Source: Bdellovibrionales bacterium Ga0074139
GTDB taxonomy: Bacteria > Bdellovibrionota > Bdellovibrionia > Bdellovibrionales > Bdellovibrionaceae
DNA length: 64,000 nucleotides
NCBI GenBank assembly: GCA_001464795.1
Contig: LNEB01000003.1
Location: 237,062-301,061 of the forward strand
Reading direction: 5' to 3'
Notes under the pieces: generated by a model
Database searches by the model: none
Seen by the model: only the letters and a program-made list of their open reading frames with translations
What the model was told of the DNA's origin: nothing
Part shown: positions 17,478 to 26,284 of the stretch, piece by piece
How the letters are laid out: each line of letters opens with the position of its first letter
Position numbering within the stretch: position 1 is the first letter of the stretch
Translations under genes and position numbers: made by a program

Positions 17478-18715
17478 GGGTTTTGCTCCTGCTGTTTTAA
17501 GGTCTGGCTTTTACTTTTTCGCCATTCCACTAGTATAAGTTCAAATATTTTCTTTTGATTTTGAAATCGATTCAAACTTAAAAAATGCTCCCATACTTCA
17601 GGGCCATCAAAATAAATATTTTTTTGTCTGAAACTTTTTGTTTTTAATTTCTGAGTGTACTGGCTAACAGGTCTTGGACCCAATTCTTTCGATGTGTAGC
17701 TCATCTCTTGGGGATCAAAAATAAACTCAAATTTCATTTTTTCATTGCGAGATTGAATTTTAACTCTTAGATCTTCTTTCATACGGTTTAAATAGGCTTG
17801 ATGAAATCTTTTGGAATCAGGAATACGAATCCAAGCATCAAATTGATTTTTTAAAACTGTTCGGTGGATCACGATAAATTCAGAATGCGTTAACATCAGC
17901 GCTGGGTTTTCAACCAGCAGCATATGCTCAGGCCAACTTTGAGTGGTGGACTCATTTTCCACTTGAAACCGGTACCTGATCCAAGCCCACTCGGGTTTAT
18001 TGACTTCAAGACCAAAAACTTTTTCTCGCACACGAAAACTCATGTGATCTGTTTCATAGGAAGTCAGACCCCAAACTAAACTTTGAGTTTTAATCACACC
18101 GCTGATGGCTCCACGAACTTCTAAGCCTGATAAAGAATCAAGTCCCGTCTGCACAATGTCTAATATTTCTGTGTCATTCCAAACCTGAACATTTTGTGAT
18201 TTTAACCAATCACGTCTGGCATTCAGACCTGACCTCGAGGGAAACATCACAGTCATGGGACCTTCTAAAGAAACGCGGCTCGTTTTTAAATGATCCGGAT
18301 GCCAATCCAAAAACCTTGTGCTGTAAAAGGATTTTGATAGCCAAGCCAACCACTGAGAATTAAAATCATTCATTTTGGAATAGGCCGTATCTGATGGCAT
18401 CCACCCACGAATTTTCATTTGATGCTGACTGAGGGGCCCTCGTAGTGCCACAGGCCCACCCTCTTTGGTCCAAACCACAAGTCCACTCGCACAGGACACA
18501 GGTAAATCCCCTTGGGAATCCACTTCTTGCCAAGCTCCCATGACTTTATCGGATGTGATTTCACCCAAGGGACCTTCTCGGTCTTCCAGTGGCCACATCC
18601 CTAGCTTTTCTGTCACATCAATCAGTAAAGTATTAAGACCCGAGCGTCCCAACTCACAGGCCAGGGCTTCTAACTGACCAAAGGAGCTGACCAAAATAAC
18701 ATCAAAGTGATTCAT
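17474..18715 (-). CDS. Flavoprotein-like protein of unknown function inside the purine operon
   Basis: 413 residues, no signal peptide or membrane segment. The N-terminus (DVILVSSFGQLEALACELG, then LLIDVTEKLG) has the beta-alpha-beta shape of an FAD-binding domain, but the glycine-rich loop is degenerate. Around 165-215 the pattern (RRDWLKSQNVQVWNDTEI, then an EVRGAISGVIKTQSLVWG stretch) resembles the substrate/FAD middle region of amine-oxidase or phytoene-desaturase-like oxidoreductases. No known purine enzyme matches. It overlaps purN by 14 bases and purB by four, so it is embedded in the operon rather than a later insertion at its end. Cofactor binding is uncertain. Confidence 0.75.
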   Translation of the reverse strand: MNHFDVILVSSFGQLEALACELGRSGLNTLLIDVTEKLGMWPLEDREGPLGEITSDKVMGAWQEVDSQGDLPVSCASGLVVWTKEGGPVALRGPLSQHQMKIRGWMPSDTAYSKMNDFNSQWLAWLSKSFYSTRFLDWHPDHLKTSRVSLEGPMTVMFPSRSGLNARRDWLKSQNVQVWNDTEILDIVQTGLDSLSGLEVRGAISGVIKTQSLVWGLTSYETDHMSFRVREKVFGLEVNKPEWAWIRYRFQVENESTTQSWPEHMLLVENPALMLTHSEFIVIHRTVLKNQFDAWIRIPDSKRFHQAYLNRMKEDLRVKIQSRNEKMKFEFIFDPQEMSYTSKELGPRPVSQYTQKLKTKSFRQKNIYFDGPEVWEHFLSLNRFQNQKKIFELILVEWRKSKSQTLKQQEQNP

Positions 18716-19235
18716 TATTGATCACCTCTCTGACCAGGCTTTGCTCTGTCCAAGAAAGCTTCAAGCGAGACTCTTGAAAGTTTTTAAAGTCTGATAAAAA
18801 TTTTCTTTGTTTAATAATAGGTCCTGCATCTACTTTTTGAGTCACAATATGAACTGTTGCTCCTAAAGGGTTTTGCTCAGCAAAGGCTTTCTCAAAAGCT
18901 TGTAATCCTGGATAACTGGGAAGAAGACTAGGATGTAAATTAAAAATTTTATTTTTCCAAAGATGAATAAAAGTCTCTGGGATAATTTTCATAAAACCTA
19001 AACAAAATATTTTCTGAATACCTAAATCTGTTAACTTTTGATTGAGATGATTCCAATCCACAGGATTTTCAATCACATAAGTGGGAACTCCCATGCGTCT
19101 TGCTTTACCAAGTCCGGGTGCCTTTGCTTGATTAGAAAAAACATGAATCTGCATGGAATCAGAAACGAGATCCAGAACCGCTTGCAAATTAGAACCTGTG
19201 CCTGAAATAAAAAGGGCCCACTTTGTGACTTTCAC
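18702..19235 (-). CDS. purN: GAR transformylase PurN
   Basis: 177 residues; transfers formyl from 10-formyltetrahydrofolate to glycinamide ribonucleotide. FISGTGSNLQAVLD is the phosphate-binding N-terminus. The catalytic Asn-His-Asp set is visible in FNLHPSLLPSYPG and VDAGPIIKQ. It is slightly shorter than the E. coli enzyme (212), the C-terminal helix being trimmed. It overlaps purM by four bases. Confidence 0.94.
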   Translation of the reverse strand: MKVTKWALFISGTGSNLQAVLDLVSDSMQIHVFSNQAKAPGLGKARRMGVPTYVIENPVDWNHLNQKLTDLGIQKIFCLGFMKIIPETFIHLWKNKIFNLHPSLLPSYPGLQAFEKAFAEQNPLGATVHIVTQKVDAGPIIKQRKFLSDFKNFQESRLKLSWTEQSLVREVINNESL

Positions 19236-20263
19236 TTCAAACTCTTGTGTAAGTTAAATTCTCCAGGAAGCACTATGAAATCAGGCTCTTTTACCTCAGA
19301 GCTTATGACTTCTCCCAGTTTCCAAGTTTTTTGCTTTTCAGATAAGGCCATGGATTGAAAATTTTGACTTTCACTGGGCGAAATAAAAACCACAAAGCCG
19401 ACTCCACAGTTTAAAGTGTTCAGCATCTCAAGATCAGACATCTGAGTTCTGTTTTGCACTTCACAAAAAAGTTCAGGAAAAGCAAAAGGCTTGATCTCAG
19501 CTTTTGTAAATTCTGGTAGCACTCGAGATATGTTTTGAAAACCAGAACCCGTAATGTGGGCCGCCGCTTGAATCTTAAGTTTTTGTTTTTTTAAGCTTTT
19601 AATAAACTTCACATATAAAGCAGTGGGGATAAGAAGTTGATCCATCCACTTGTCTAAATCTTTGCTAAAAATTTGCCTTAGCAAGCTGTAGCCATTGCTA
19701 TGAAAACCAGAACTTGGCAGGGCCCAAATTTCAGTGCCGACTTTTACATTATGGGCACCCCAAATAGCATCTTCAGAAACAAAACCCGTTGAAAAACCTG
19801 CGCAATCAAATTCACTTTTTTGATAAAGACCTGGCATTTCAGCTGTTTCACCGCCGATCAAAAGACACTCCGACTGCTTACAAGCTTCTTTCACACCTTC
19901 TAAGAAGTCTTTCAGTAATTCCAGATCCAATTTTCCACTGGCCCAGTAATCCAAAAAATAATAGGGATCCCCGCCCGTACAAATAAGATCATTCACGTTC
20001 ATGGCCACCAAGTCCTGGCCCAAACCCCTCACTTTTCGTGTTTGTGCCGCTAGCAGGGCTTTCGTTCCCACTCCGTCAGCACAACTCACAAGCAGCGGGT
20101 TTTTATAAAGACTTGAAGGAATTCGAGTCAGCGACGCAAAGCCACCTATTCCTTGAACCACAAGATCCGATGTGACAGCTGATTTTTCCAGCCAATTCAC
20201 AAGATCGTCACCGGCTTGAACGTTAACCCCAGATTTTTGATAGGCTTGATTTGAATTTTCCAT
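19232..20263 (-). CDS. purM: AIR synthetase PurM
   Basis: 343 residues; ATP-dependent ring closure of FGAM to AIR. Motifs: SCADGVGTKALLA, MNVNDLICTGGDPYYFLDY, GGETAEMPGLY and HITGSGFQNISRVLP. It is the first gene of the purM-to-mpl run on this strand. The ATG follows an A-rich leader without a clear ribosome-binding site. The upstream 200-base gap separates it from a divergent outer-membrane protein gene. I saw no convincing purine-binding riboswitch or PurR-like operator there. Confidence 0.96.
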   Translation of the reverse strand: MENSNQAYQKSGVNVQAGDDLVNWLEKSAVTSDLVVQGIGGFASLTRIPSSLYKNPLLVSCADGVGTKALLAAQTRKVRGLGQDLVAMNVNDLICTGGDPYYFLDYWASGKLDLELLKDFLEGVKEACKQSECLLIGGETAEMPGLYQKSEFDCAGFSTGFVSEDAIWGAHNVKVGTEIWALPSSGFHSNGYSLLRQIFSKDLDKWMDQLLIPTALYVKFIKSLKKQKLKIQAAAHITGSGFQNISRVLPEFTKAEIKPFAFPELFCEVQNRTQMSDLEMLNTLNCGVGFVVFISPSESQNFQSMALSEKQKTWKLGEVISSEVKEPDFIVLPGEFNLHKSLK

Positions 20264-20404
20264 TTTGTGTTTTTAAGTTTATTGAAAACGCTCGGTAAAA
20301 CAATGAAGAACAAGAATGACTCAATTTGGCACAACTCAGTCTTAACATTTCCTCTATGAAAATCTTTTGTCTCAAAAATGAACAAGCCTAATCTTGACGA
20401 ATAT

Positions 20405-20433
20405 TTGACCTTGGCGAGAGTCATGACAATACT
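20405..20433 (+). promoter_or_regulatory. Probable sigma-70-type promoter for the beta-barrel gene
   Basis: TTGACC at 20405-20410, a 17-base spacer, and AATACT at 20428-20433. The site lies 30 bases before the ATG, and a purine-rich AGGGGGGA stands in front of the start codon as a ribosome-binding site. Based on pattern alone. Confidence 0.45.
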
Positions 20434-20463
20434 AGATAATATTAAACAGGGGGGAATTGTCCC

Positions 20464-21201
20464 ATGATACCTAAAATTAGGCGCTTTTTTTCATTTTTCG
20501 TTTTGGCTTGTCTGGTGACTTTCCCTCAGGCCGCCTGGTCTCAGCTTGATTCCGAAGAGGCCTACGATCCGTTTGCTGATTACAGTGAATTTGATGAAGC
20601 CTCGGACGAAGAAGCTGACATCAACTTTTTTAAAAACGGGCGGTTTCTGACTGCTGGTCTTGCTCTGGGTCCTCAGACGTTCACTGGAGGGATGGCCAGT
20701 GCTTACGGTGATGCACCGGTGCTGGGAATTACGTTGTCCTACTTTTTTGATCTTAGACTTGCCTTATCTCTGGGTCTGATGACTTCCGATCACTCTGTGA
20801 AAATTAAAACCACCGGTGAGACATTAACAGGCAATGTGGGAATCAACGAAGTCAATGTGCACTTGAAGTACTATTTATCCACACAAAATATGGTTAAAGG
20901 CATTGCAGATTTGAACCCCTATGTGATCGGTGGATTTTCTCAAGTGACTCGCAGTTATTCCATCGCAGAACTTCAATCCCAAAGCCGGGAATCAGCCCCC
21001 TCAACTGATTTTGGTGGTGGTATCGAAATTCCTCTACTTCGCCGTAAATCCTTTTTCGGCTTTCAAGCCATCTACCACTACATCAGTTTCGCCGACGAAA
21101 ATAAACGTGGCATTACTGATTCAGCAGGCGATCAACTTTTATTAAAAAAATTAGATGGCGATTATATCAACTGGCAACTGATCCTAGGCATGAACTTCTA
21201 G
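20464..21201 (+). CDS. Outer-membrane beta-barrel protein
   Basis: 245 residues with a Sec signal peptide (hydrophobic core FFSFFVLACLVTF, cleavage near AAWSQ). An acidic linker (Asp/Glu-rich, about residues 29-55) precedes alternating hydrophobic strands typical of a small 8- to 10-stranded barrel, ending in a terminal aromatic strand (INWQLILGMNF). No specific family recognised; structural barrel or small-molecule channel are both possible. Its TAG stop is the exact left edge of the RAYT element. Confidence 0.78.
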   Translation: MIPKIRRFFSFFVLACLVTFPQAAWSQLDSEEAYDPFADYSEFDEASDEEADINFFKNGRFLTAGLALGPQTFTGGMASAYGDAPVLGITLSYFFDLRLALSLGLMTSDHSVKIKTTGETLTGNVGINEVNVHLKYYLSTQNMVKGIADLNPYVIGGFSQVTRSYSIAELQSQSRESAPSTDFGGGIEIPLLRRKSFFGFQAIYHYISFADENKRGITDSAGDQLLLKKLDGDYINWQLILGMNF

Positions 21202-21235
21202 GGTACCAGGCACGTTACTGCCCCGCGTCTGTCCG
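21201..21235 (+). repeat. Left inverted repeat of the RAYT element
   Basis: 35 bases, identical as inverted complement to 21982-22016. Its inner end forms a hairpin (21230-21247: TGTCCGG, loop TTAT, CCGGACA), a REP-like palindrome that may also stop transcription of the upstream gene. Confidence 0.9.
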
Positions 21236-21258
21236 GTTATCCGGACAGCAAGAAGCGT

Positions 21259-21900
21259 TTAAAACCTTATGAACTCTATGGGATGGTAATCCCCGCTTTT
21301 GGTTTTCGGAAATTTCAACACTTTTTTGTGCAGAGCTGTTTTAAATGTCTTCAGCAAATCCGTGGGAATTGCTTGATTCACCCAAGCCAATTCTTTTTCA
21401 TCAAAAAAAGGATTGAATAATATTTCATCAGGCTGGATCGGTAAATTGAGCTTTGAATTTCCCATTAAACCACTGAGAGTAGAATAAGGCCAAGCCTCAG
21501 AATGAGAAACTAACTTGGCTCGTACAGGATTTTGGTAAACATACTTGTAAACGTTTGAATAGTAGCTCTCGCTTGAAATTAAACATTTGAAATAACGAGT
21601 CCCCCAAACCTGATTGATGCTTCTTGTTTTACTATTGATTTCTTTAGCCGATTCGCAAAGAAAAGCTCTCATGATGTGACCCAATTCATATTCGTAAGTA
21701 CTCGCTATGAGGTGAAAATGATTCGGCATCATAACAAAAGCATGAATTGTAAGATCATATTTATAGTGAACTAAACTTAAATGATGAGTCAAAATATTCC
21801 AGGTTTCTTCAAGTTGTAATGGAAAATGCTGTTTATTATGGGCACGGGCCGTGATGTGAAAAGGGAATTCTGAAATCTGAACTTGAGAGTATTTCGCCAT
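21259..21900 (-). CDS. REP-associated tyrosine transposase (RAYT, Y1_Tnp/IS200-like)
   Basis: 213 residues from the ATG at 21900; a longer frame would need TTG at 21912. The HUH metal motif is in FVMMPNHFHLIAS, and the nucleophile Tyr is expected in the YYSNVYKYVYQNPVRAKLV helix, the standard RAYT arrangement. These enzymes nick single-stranded palindromic REP ends. The C-terminal half (domain after LPIQPDEILFNPF) is the usual RAYT tail. The gene is complete, with no frameshift, so the protein may be active. Confidence 0.9.
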   Translation of the reverse strand: MAKYSQVQISEFPFHITARAHNKQHFPLQLEETWNILTHHLSLVHYKYDLTIHAFVMMPNHFHLIASTYEYELGHIMRAFLCESAKEINSKTRSINQVWGTRYFKCLISSESYYSNVYKYVYQNPVRAKLVSHSEAWPYSTLSGLMGNSKLNLPIQPDEILFNPFFDEKELAWVNQAIPTDLLKTFKTALHKKVLKFPKTKSGDYHPIEFIRF

Positions 21901-21981
21901 ATGGGAACTCAAGCCTGCAAAACAATTTTATAAATCAACCCACAGCCATCACACACATCAGATTTAACGTTGTCCGGACTT

Positions 21982-22016
21982 CGGACAGACGCGGGGCAGT
22001 AACGTGCCTGGTACCC
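21982..22016 (-). repeat. Right inverted repeat of the RAYT element
   Basis: Inverted copy of the left repeat. Its inner hairpin (21971-21987) has a six-base stem and differs from the left one in loop sequence and by one stem pair, so the arms are identical while the tips have diverged. Confidence 0.9.
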
Positions 22017-23351
22017 TTAGCGGAGGGCCTGCAAGATGAGACTTGTGGTAATAAGAATTGGGGCCAGCCAGCGGATCACGAAAAACCAGTGGCTTTCCAT
22101 GATGACACTGATGGTTTTTGACCGGTCTACGAACATTTCACTTTTTTCTTTATCAGACAGAGCTTTATTAAAGGTAAGCAAAAGGCCCAATGCCACGACA
22201 GGAAGAATCCAATTGACGGCTATATTGTCCAGTTGTTCTAGAATTGTGGCCCCTGAACCTTTACCACCAAAAGAGGGAATCAAAACCCAAACCGTGGTCA
22301 GTAGTAAAATAATTCCAGAGCAGAGCTTTAATGAAAAGGTTCTGGTTGATTGATGAATACTTTGAAAATTACTAACCAAGGCCTCCATCAAAGCAAGACT
22401 GGCATTCAAAGATGCTAAATAAAGACATAGAAAAAATATCAATCCATAAATGTATCCTCCACTTAAGGACTGAAAGTACTGAGGGATCACATTAAATAAT
22501 AATATAGGATCACTGCTTAAACTTTGAGTGGCTTGGTAGGCCACTGGAAACACAAAAAGCAATGCAATGATGGATACAAAAATATCAATCATCGCAATTC
22601 TAAAGCCAATACTTGGAATATGTTCATCGGATTTCAAATAGGACCCAAAGCTGACCATCAAGCCAAAGCCCACGGACATCGTAAAAAAAACGTGAGCAAT
22701 GGCCCTGTTTAAAGTGTCCCAGTTCATTTTAGAAAAATCAGGATAAAACAAAAATCTGAACATGGCTGAATTGTCTGAGAGATTTAATGTTTTAAATAAA
22801 ATAATAATCACAAGAAGAAAAAAAACAGGAACAATAGTTCTGATCCATTTTTCTAAACCCTCTTGAACCCCGATACTCATAATTGTAATCACTAACAGTA
22901 AATGCACACTGGTCAGCATCACTTGCAGCCAAGGATTGTTTTGTAAAATATCAAAAGAAAAAGGTAAAGATGTTGCGGAAACTAAGCCTATGGAAAAACG
23001 CGCCATGAAATGCAAAACCCAGCCACTGATGACCGAGTAATAGGAAAGTACCACGACGGATAGCAAAACTGATAAAAATCCAAAAACTTTATAAGGCCTA
23101 CCCGTTGCTTTCGAAACATTTTCTGTGGCCTTCAAAGCACTTTGCCCTAACTTTTGTCCCAGCATCAATTCTGCGATCAAAAGTGGAAGTCCCAAAAGAA
23201 ATGCAAACAGAAGATAAAATAGAAAAAAAGCGCCCCCGCCATTTTCTCCGGTCACAAAAGGAAATCTCCAAAGATTTCCAAGTCCCAAGGCTGAGCCCAT
23301 GGATAGCAAATAAAATCCTAAGGTGGATTTCCAAGAGACTCTTTTACTCAC
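22017..23351 (-). CDS. Sodium-dependent neurotransmitter-symporter family transporter
   Basis: 444 residues, about 11-12 membrane segments, LeuT fold. The first segment reads MGSALGLGNLWRFP, matching the sodium and substrate site of LeuT homologues, and GENGGGAFFLFYL follows. Likely imports an amino acid or related compound with sodium; substrate not predictable. I chose a GTG start at 23351, which overlaps the der stop (GTGA) and places the first membrane helix at the normal distance. A frame open to 23423 exists but would overlap der by 76 bases. It is the last gene of the operon. Confidence 0.88.
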   Translation of the reverse strand: MSKRVSWKSTLGFYLLSMGSALGLGNLWRFPFVTGENGGGAFFLFYLLFAFLLGLPLLIAELMLGQKLGQSALKATENVSKATGRPYKVFGFLSVLLSVVVLSYYSVISGWVLHFMARFSIGLVSATSLPFSFDILQNNPWLQVMLTSVHLLLVITIMSIGVQEGLEKWIRTIVPVFFLLVIIILFKTLNLSDNSAMFRFLFYPDFSKMNWDTLNRAIAHVFFTMSVGFGLMVSFGSYLKSDEHIPSIGFRIAMIDIFVSIIALLFVFPVAYQATQSLSSDPILLFNVIPQYFQSLSGGYIYGLIFFLCLYLASLNASLALMEALVSNFQSIHQSTRTFSLKLCSGIILLLTTVWVLIPSFGGKGSGATILEQLDNIAVNWILPVVALGLLLTFNKALSDKEKSEMFVDRSKTISVIMESHWFFVIRWLAPILITTSLILQALR

Positions 23352-24709
23352 GAATCTTGACCTGCATGACCACGTCTGGATTTCATACAAAAAATTCGGA
23401 TTGGTAATCCTTGAAGGTTCCACTCTTCTTTGATGGATTTAATCAAAAATCGTCTGTAGCTGTTATGAACTCCATCCGGATGATTGGCAAAAGCAATAAA
23501 GGCCGGTGGCACTTGAAAGGTTTGAGTTAAATAATAAAACTTAACGTTAGTGGTTCCCCAAACTGGAGCCACTGCTTTTCGAATGGTTTTAAAAAAGAAA
23601 TCATTGAGTTCCCTGGTAGGAATTCTGATTTTCATTTGAGTGGCGATTCTTTCCACTTCATTCAGCATTTCTTGTAGTCCAGATCCTGTTTTAGAGCTTG
23701 TGAAAACGATAGGAACATCCACATAAAAGTGAAAGGTTCTTGCCACTTGCTCACGGAAAGTTTTTTGATAATTTTCCACTTCTTTTTTTCCAAGATCAGA
23801 TTTATTGGCAACTAAAATCACAGCCTTATGATCCTCTAAAATGGCTTGCATAATCTTAGCATCTTGCTCGGTGGGCCCCATGGTTCCATCCACAACTAAC
23901 AATACAAGATTAGCCCTACGAATGGACTCTTGAGATTTGTAAGCTGCTATAATTTCCACGTCCTCTTCACGCCTGGCAGACTTTCGAAGTCCTGCAGTAT
24001 CCACAATGGTGTAGTGCTTTTCGTTGTAATAGAATGGTGAATCCACTGAATCCACGGTAGTCCCTGCGATGGGGCTGACCAGCATGCGCTCGATTCCTAA
24101 TAGTGCATTACAAATACTACTTTTCCCAACGTTGGGTTTTCCGACAAAGGCGATGCGAGTGGTTTCTTCAAAATCATAGCTCATGTCTGGTAAATTTTTA
24201 TGCAGCCATTCTAAAATTTCAGCAACACCCCTACGCTGCTCAAAACTGCAGCCCACAACATCCACACCAAATTCATAGAAATCCGCTTTCAATAAATCTT
24301 CTTCGTGCTGGCGGTCCACTTTATTGATGATCAGTAAAAAAGGTTTACCTGAGTGCTTAGCAATTTTAATAATGTCACGGTCCTCTGGTAAAAGTCCTGC
24401 CCGGCCATCCATCACAGCTAAAATTAAGTCGACCGAGTGCAGAAATTCGCTGACCTGTTCACGGATCATTTTTGAAATCAAATCAGGACTTTCCGTAACT
24501 CCGCCAGTATCGATCAGGTCAAAGCCTTTGCCCCAGATTTCCATGGGTTCAACAATGATATCACGAGTGACTCCGGGCTGATCTTTCACCACTGCTTTTC
24601 TTGTCCCTGTTAACACATTAAAAAGTGTACTTTTCCCAACATTAGGTCTGCCAATGATGGCAACTTTCGGTGCGTACTCAACACCCGTTACAGATTCAGC
24701 GCCTGTCAT
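23348..24709 (-). CDS. der: Ribosome biogenesis GTPase Der (EngA)
   Basis: 453 residues with two tandem G domains: GRPNVGKSTLFN near the start and GKPNVGKSSICN around residue 190, each followed by DTGG/DTAG and NKVD/NKSD motifs, then a C-terminal KH-like domain. Essential in 50S subunit maturation. It overlaps era by 14 bases, so two ribosome-assembly GTPases are co-translated. Confidence 0.97.
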   Translation of the reverse strand: MTGAESVTGVEYAPKVAIIGRPNVGKSTLFNVLTGTRKAVVKDQPGVTRDIIVEPMEIWGKGFDLIDTGGVTESPDLISKMIREQVSEFLHSVDLILAVMDGRAGLLPEDRDIIKIAKHSGKPFLLIINKVDRQHEEDLLKADFYEFGVDVVGCSFEQRRGVAEILEWLHKNLPDMSYDFEETTRIAFVGKPNVGKSSICNALLGIERMLVSPIAGTTVDSVDSPFYYNEKHYTIVDTAGLRKSARREEDVEIIAAYKSQESIRRANLVLLVVDGTMGPTEQDAKIMQAILEDHKAVILVANKSDLGKKEVENYQKTFREQVARTFHFYVDVPIVFTSSKTGSGLQEMLNEVERIATQMKIRIPTRELNDFFFKTIRKAVAPVWGTTNVKFYYLTQTFQVPPAFIAFANHPDGVHNSYRRFLIKSIKEEWNLQGLPIRIFCMKSRRGHAGQDS

Positions 24710-25601
24710 GGAAATACCCTAGCTCTTTCATAATTCGTTTATTATCAGACCAACCTTCTCGGGCACTCACATTGAGACCTAAGAAAATTTTCTTACCCAT
24801 TAATTTTTCTATTTCTTTTCGTGATTCCTGACCAATTTTTTTCAAAAGCAGTCCACCTTTACCGATCACGATGCCTTTATGATTTTCTTTAGAAACTAAA
24901 ATTTCTAAAGTGATTCTTGGAACTGGTAAAGCTTCTTCTTTAAACTCGATGGTGCGAATGGCAATTGTGTAAGGGACTTCGTCTTTTAAATTCAAGAAGC
25001 ATTTTTCTCTGACAATTTCACAAATCAAATCTCGCATGGTTTCTGTGGTGTAAAGTTCTGGATCATAAAGCGGAGCTTCTGATTCCGGCAGTAGATTCGT
25101 GATGCCTTCAAGCAAAGCCTGACGGTCTTGAGCGATGAATCCATCTTTTCTGGTTAATGAAATGGAAAGTGTGGTTCCACCTAATGCTTTGACCATGTCT
25201 TGTAAAATAACGGCTCTGTGAGCTTTGTCGTCCAAATCTGTTTTTGTGATGACGGCAAGCCATGGCTTATTTGATTTTTTAACTAAATTCAAAATTTCTT
25301 CGATTTCTTCTTTTGTTTTTTGATCAATTGATAAAACAGCCACCAGTGCGTCAGATTCACTGATCACCTCCTGAACTTCTTGCGCTAAAAACTCAAAAAG
25401 ACCAGGCTTAGAACTCACAAGCCCCGGTGCATCGACAAAAATAATTTGTGACTGAGGTGTGTTCCAAATTCCATGGACCCGTCTTCGGGTTGTTTGTGGT
25501 CTTGGAGTCACGATGGATACTTTTTCATCGATTAAAAAATTCATCAAAGTGGACTTGCCTGCGTTTGGCATTCCAATAAGTCCTACAAATCCTGCTTTCA
25601 T
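24696..25601 (-). CDS. era: GTPase Era
   Basis: 301 residues: G domain with GMPNAGKSTLMN, RRRVHG switch, DAPGL and TKTDL, then a KH domain (IVIGKGGLLLKKIG) that binds the 3' end of 16S rRNA. Acts in 30S maturation. It overlaps rnc by four bases, the rnc-era pairing found in many bacteria. Confidence 0.97.
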   Translation of the reverse strand: MKAGFVGLIGMPNAGKSTLMNFLIDEKVSIVTPRPQTTRRRVHGIWNTPQSQIIFVDAPGLVSSKPGLFEFLAQEVQEVISESDALVAVLSIDQKTKEEIEEILNLVKKSNKPWLAVITKTDLDDKAHRAVILQDMVKALGGTTLSISLTRKDGFIAQDRQALLEGITNLLPESEAPLYDPELYTTETMRDLICEIVREKCFLNLKDEVPYTIAIRTIEFKEEALPVPRITLEILVSKENHKGIVIGKGGLLLKKIGQESRKEIEKLMGKKIFLGLNVSAREGWSDNKRIMKELGYFHDRR

Positions 25602-26284
25602 GTGAGTTTCTCCTGGCTCAATTTTAAAATGGCTTGCTCGGCGGCCTTTTGTTCAGCTTTCTTTTTACTTGTCCCAAAACCTTCTCCCCAAATTTCATCG
25701 GCCACAAAAACTTGTACGACAAATTGCTTTTGATGAGAAAGTCCCGTTTCACTGATCAGTTTATAAACGGGGGTTAGCTTCATAACACTTTGAGAGATTT
25801 CTTGAAACCGAGTTTTAAAATCTTTTTCATACTCTGTGGTGCCTAAATTTTTAATGTCATTTTCAAAAACAGTATCCAACCAATTTTTAGCAGACTCATG
25901 ACCCTGATCTAAATAAAGGGCTGCTAGCACACTTTCAAAAACATTTGATAATAGACTGTTTTTACCCGCTCCACCGGTTCTGGCTTCTGCTGGACCCAGT
26001 CTGATTTTTTGATCAAGACCCATGTTTTTTGACTTCTGAGCGAGCACATCTTCATTCACAAGACTTGCTCTTTTTTTACTTAAAACACCTTCTGAGTCCT
26101 TGGGATAATGCCTCATCAAAGCCTCTGCGATAAAGAAATCAAGCAGTGCATCGCCTAAAAATTCTAATCTTTCGAAATCTTGAATTTCCAATTTAAGTTC
26201 TTGGCTAAAGCTTCGATGGGTCAAAGCCTCATCTAAAAGCTTTTTATTTTTAATCAGTTCAGTGGGAGAGGATATTTTCATCAT
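25598..26284 (-). CDS. rnc: Ribonuclease III
   Basis: 228 residues. The catalytic signature ERLEFLGDALLDFFIAE contains the metal-binding acidic residues, the second acidic site is in NVFESVLAALYLDQG, and a C-terminal double-stranded RNA-binding domain ends GTSKKKAEQKAAEQAIL. Processes rRNA precursors and structured RNAs. Two adjacent ATGs (26284, 26281) open the gene; the first overlaps the mtaB stop. Confidence 0.97.
   Translation of the reverse strand: MMKISSPTELIKNKKLLDEALTHRSFSQELKLEIQDFERLEFLGDALLDFFIAEALMRHYPKDSEGVLSKKRASLVNEDVLAQKSKNMGLDQKIRLGPAEARTGGAGKNSLLSNVFESVLAALYLDQGHESAKNWLDTVFENDIKNLGTTEYEKDFKTRFQEISQSVMKLTPVYKLISETGLSHQKQFVVQVFVADEIWGEGFGTSKKKAEQKAAEQAILKLSQEKLT

Larger units (their letters stand above)
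21201..22016. mobile_element. RAYT transposase element bounded by 35-base inverted repeats
   Basis: A Y1 transposase gene flanked by perfect 35-base inverted repeats (21201-21235 and 21982-22016, outer ends GGGTACCAGGCACG). Each repeat runs inward into a hairpin. The element begins at the last base of one stop codon and ends directly at the stop codon of the convergent symporter gene. This is the layout of REP/RAYT domesticated transposon units, in which HUH transposases recognise palindromic ends. Confidence 0.85.

Noticed and set aside
20264..20404. Purine riboswitch or PurR box upstream of purM
   Set aside because: I saw no conserved riboswitch stems or convincing palindrome in the gap.
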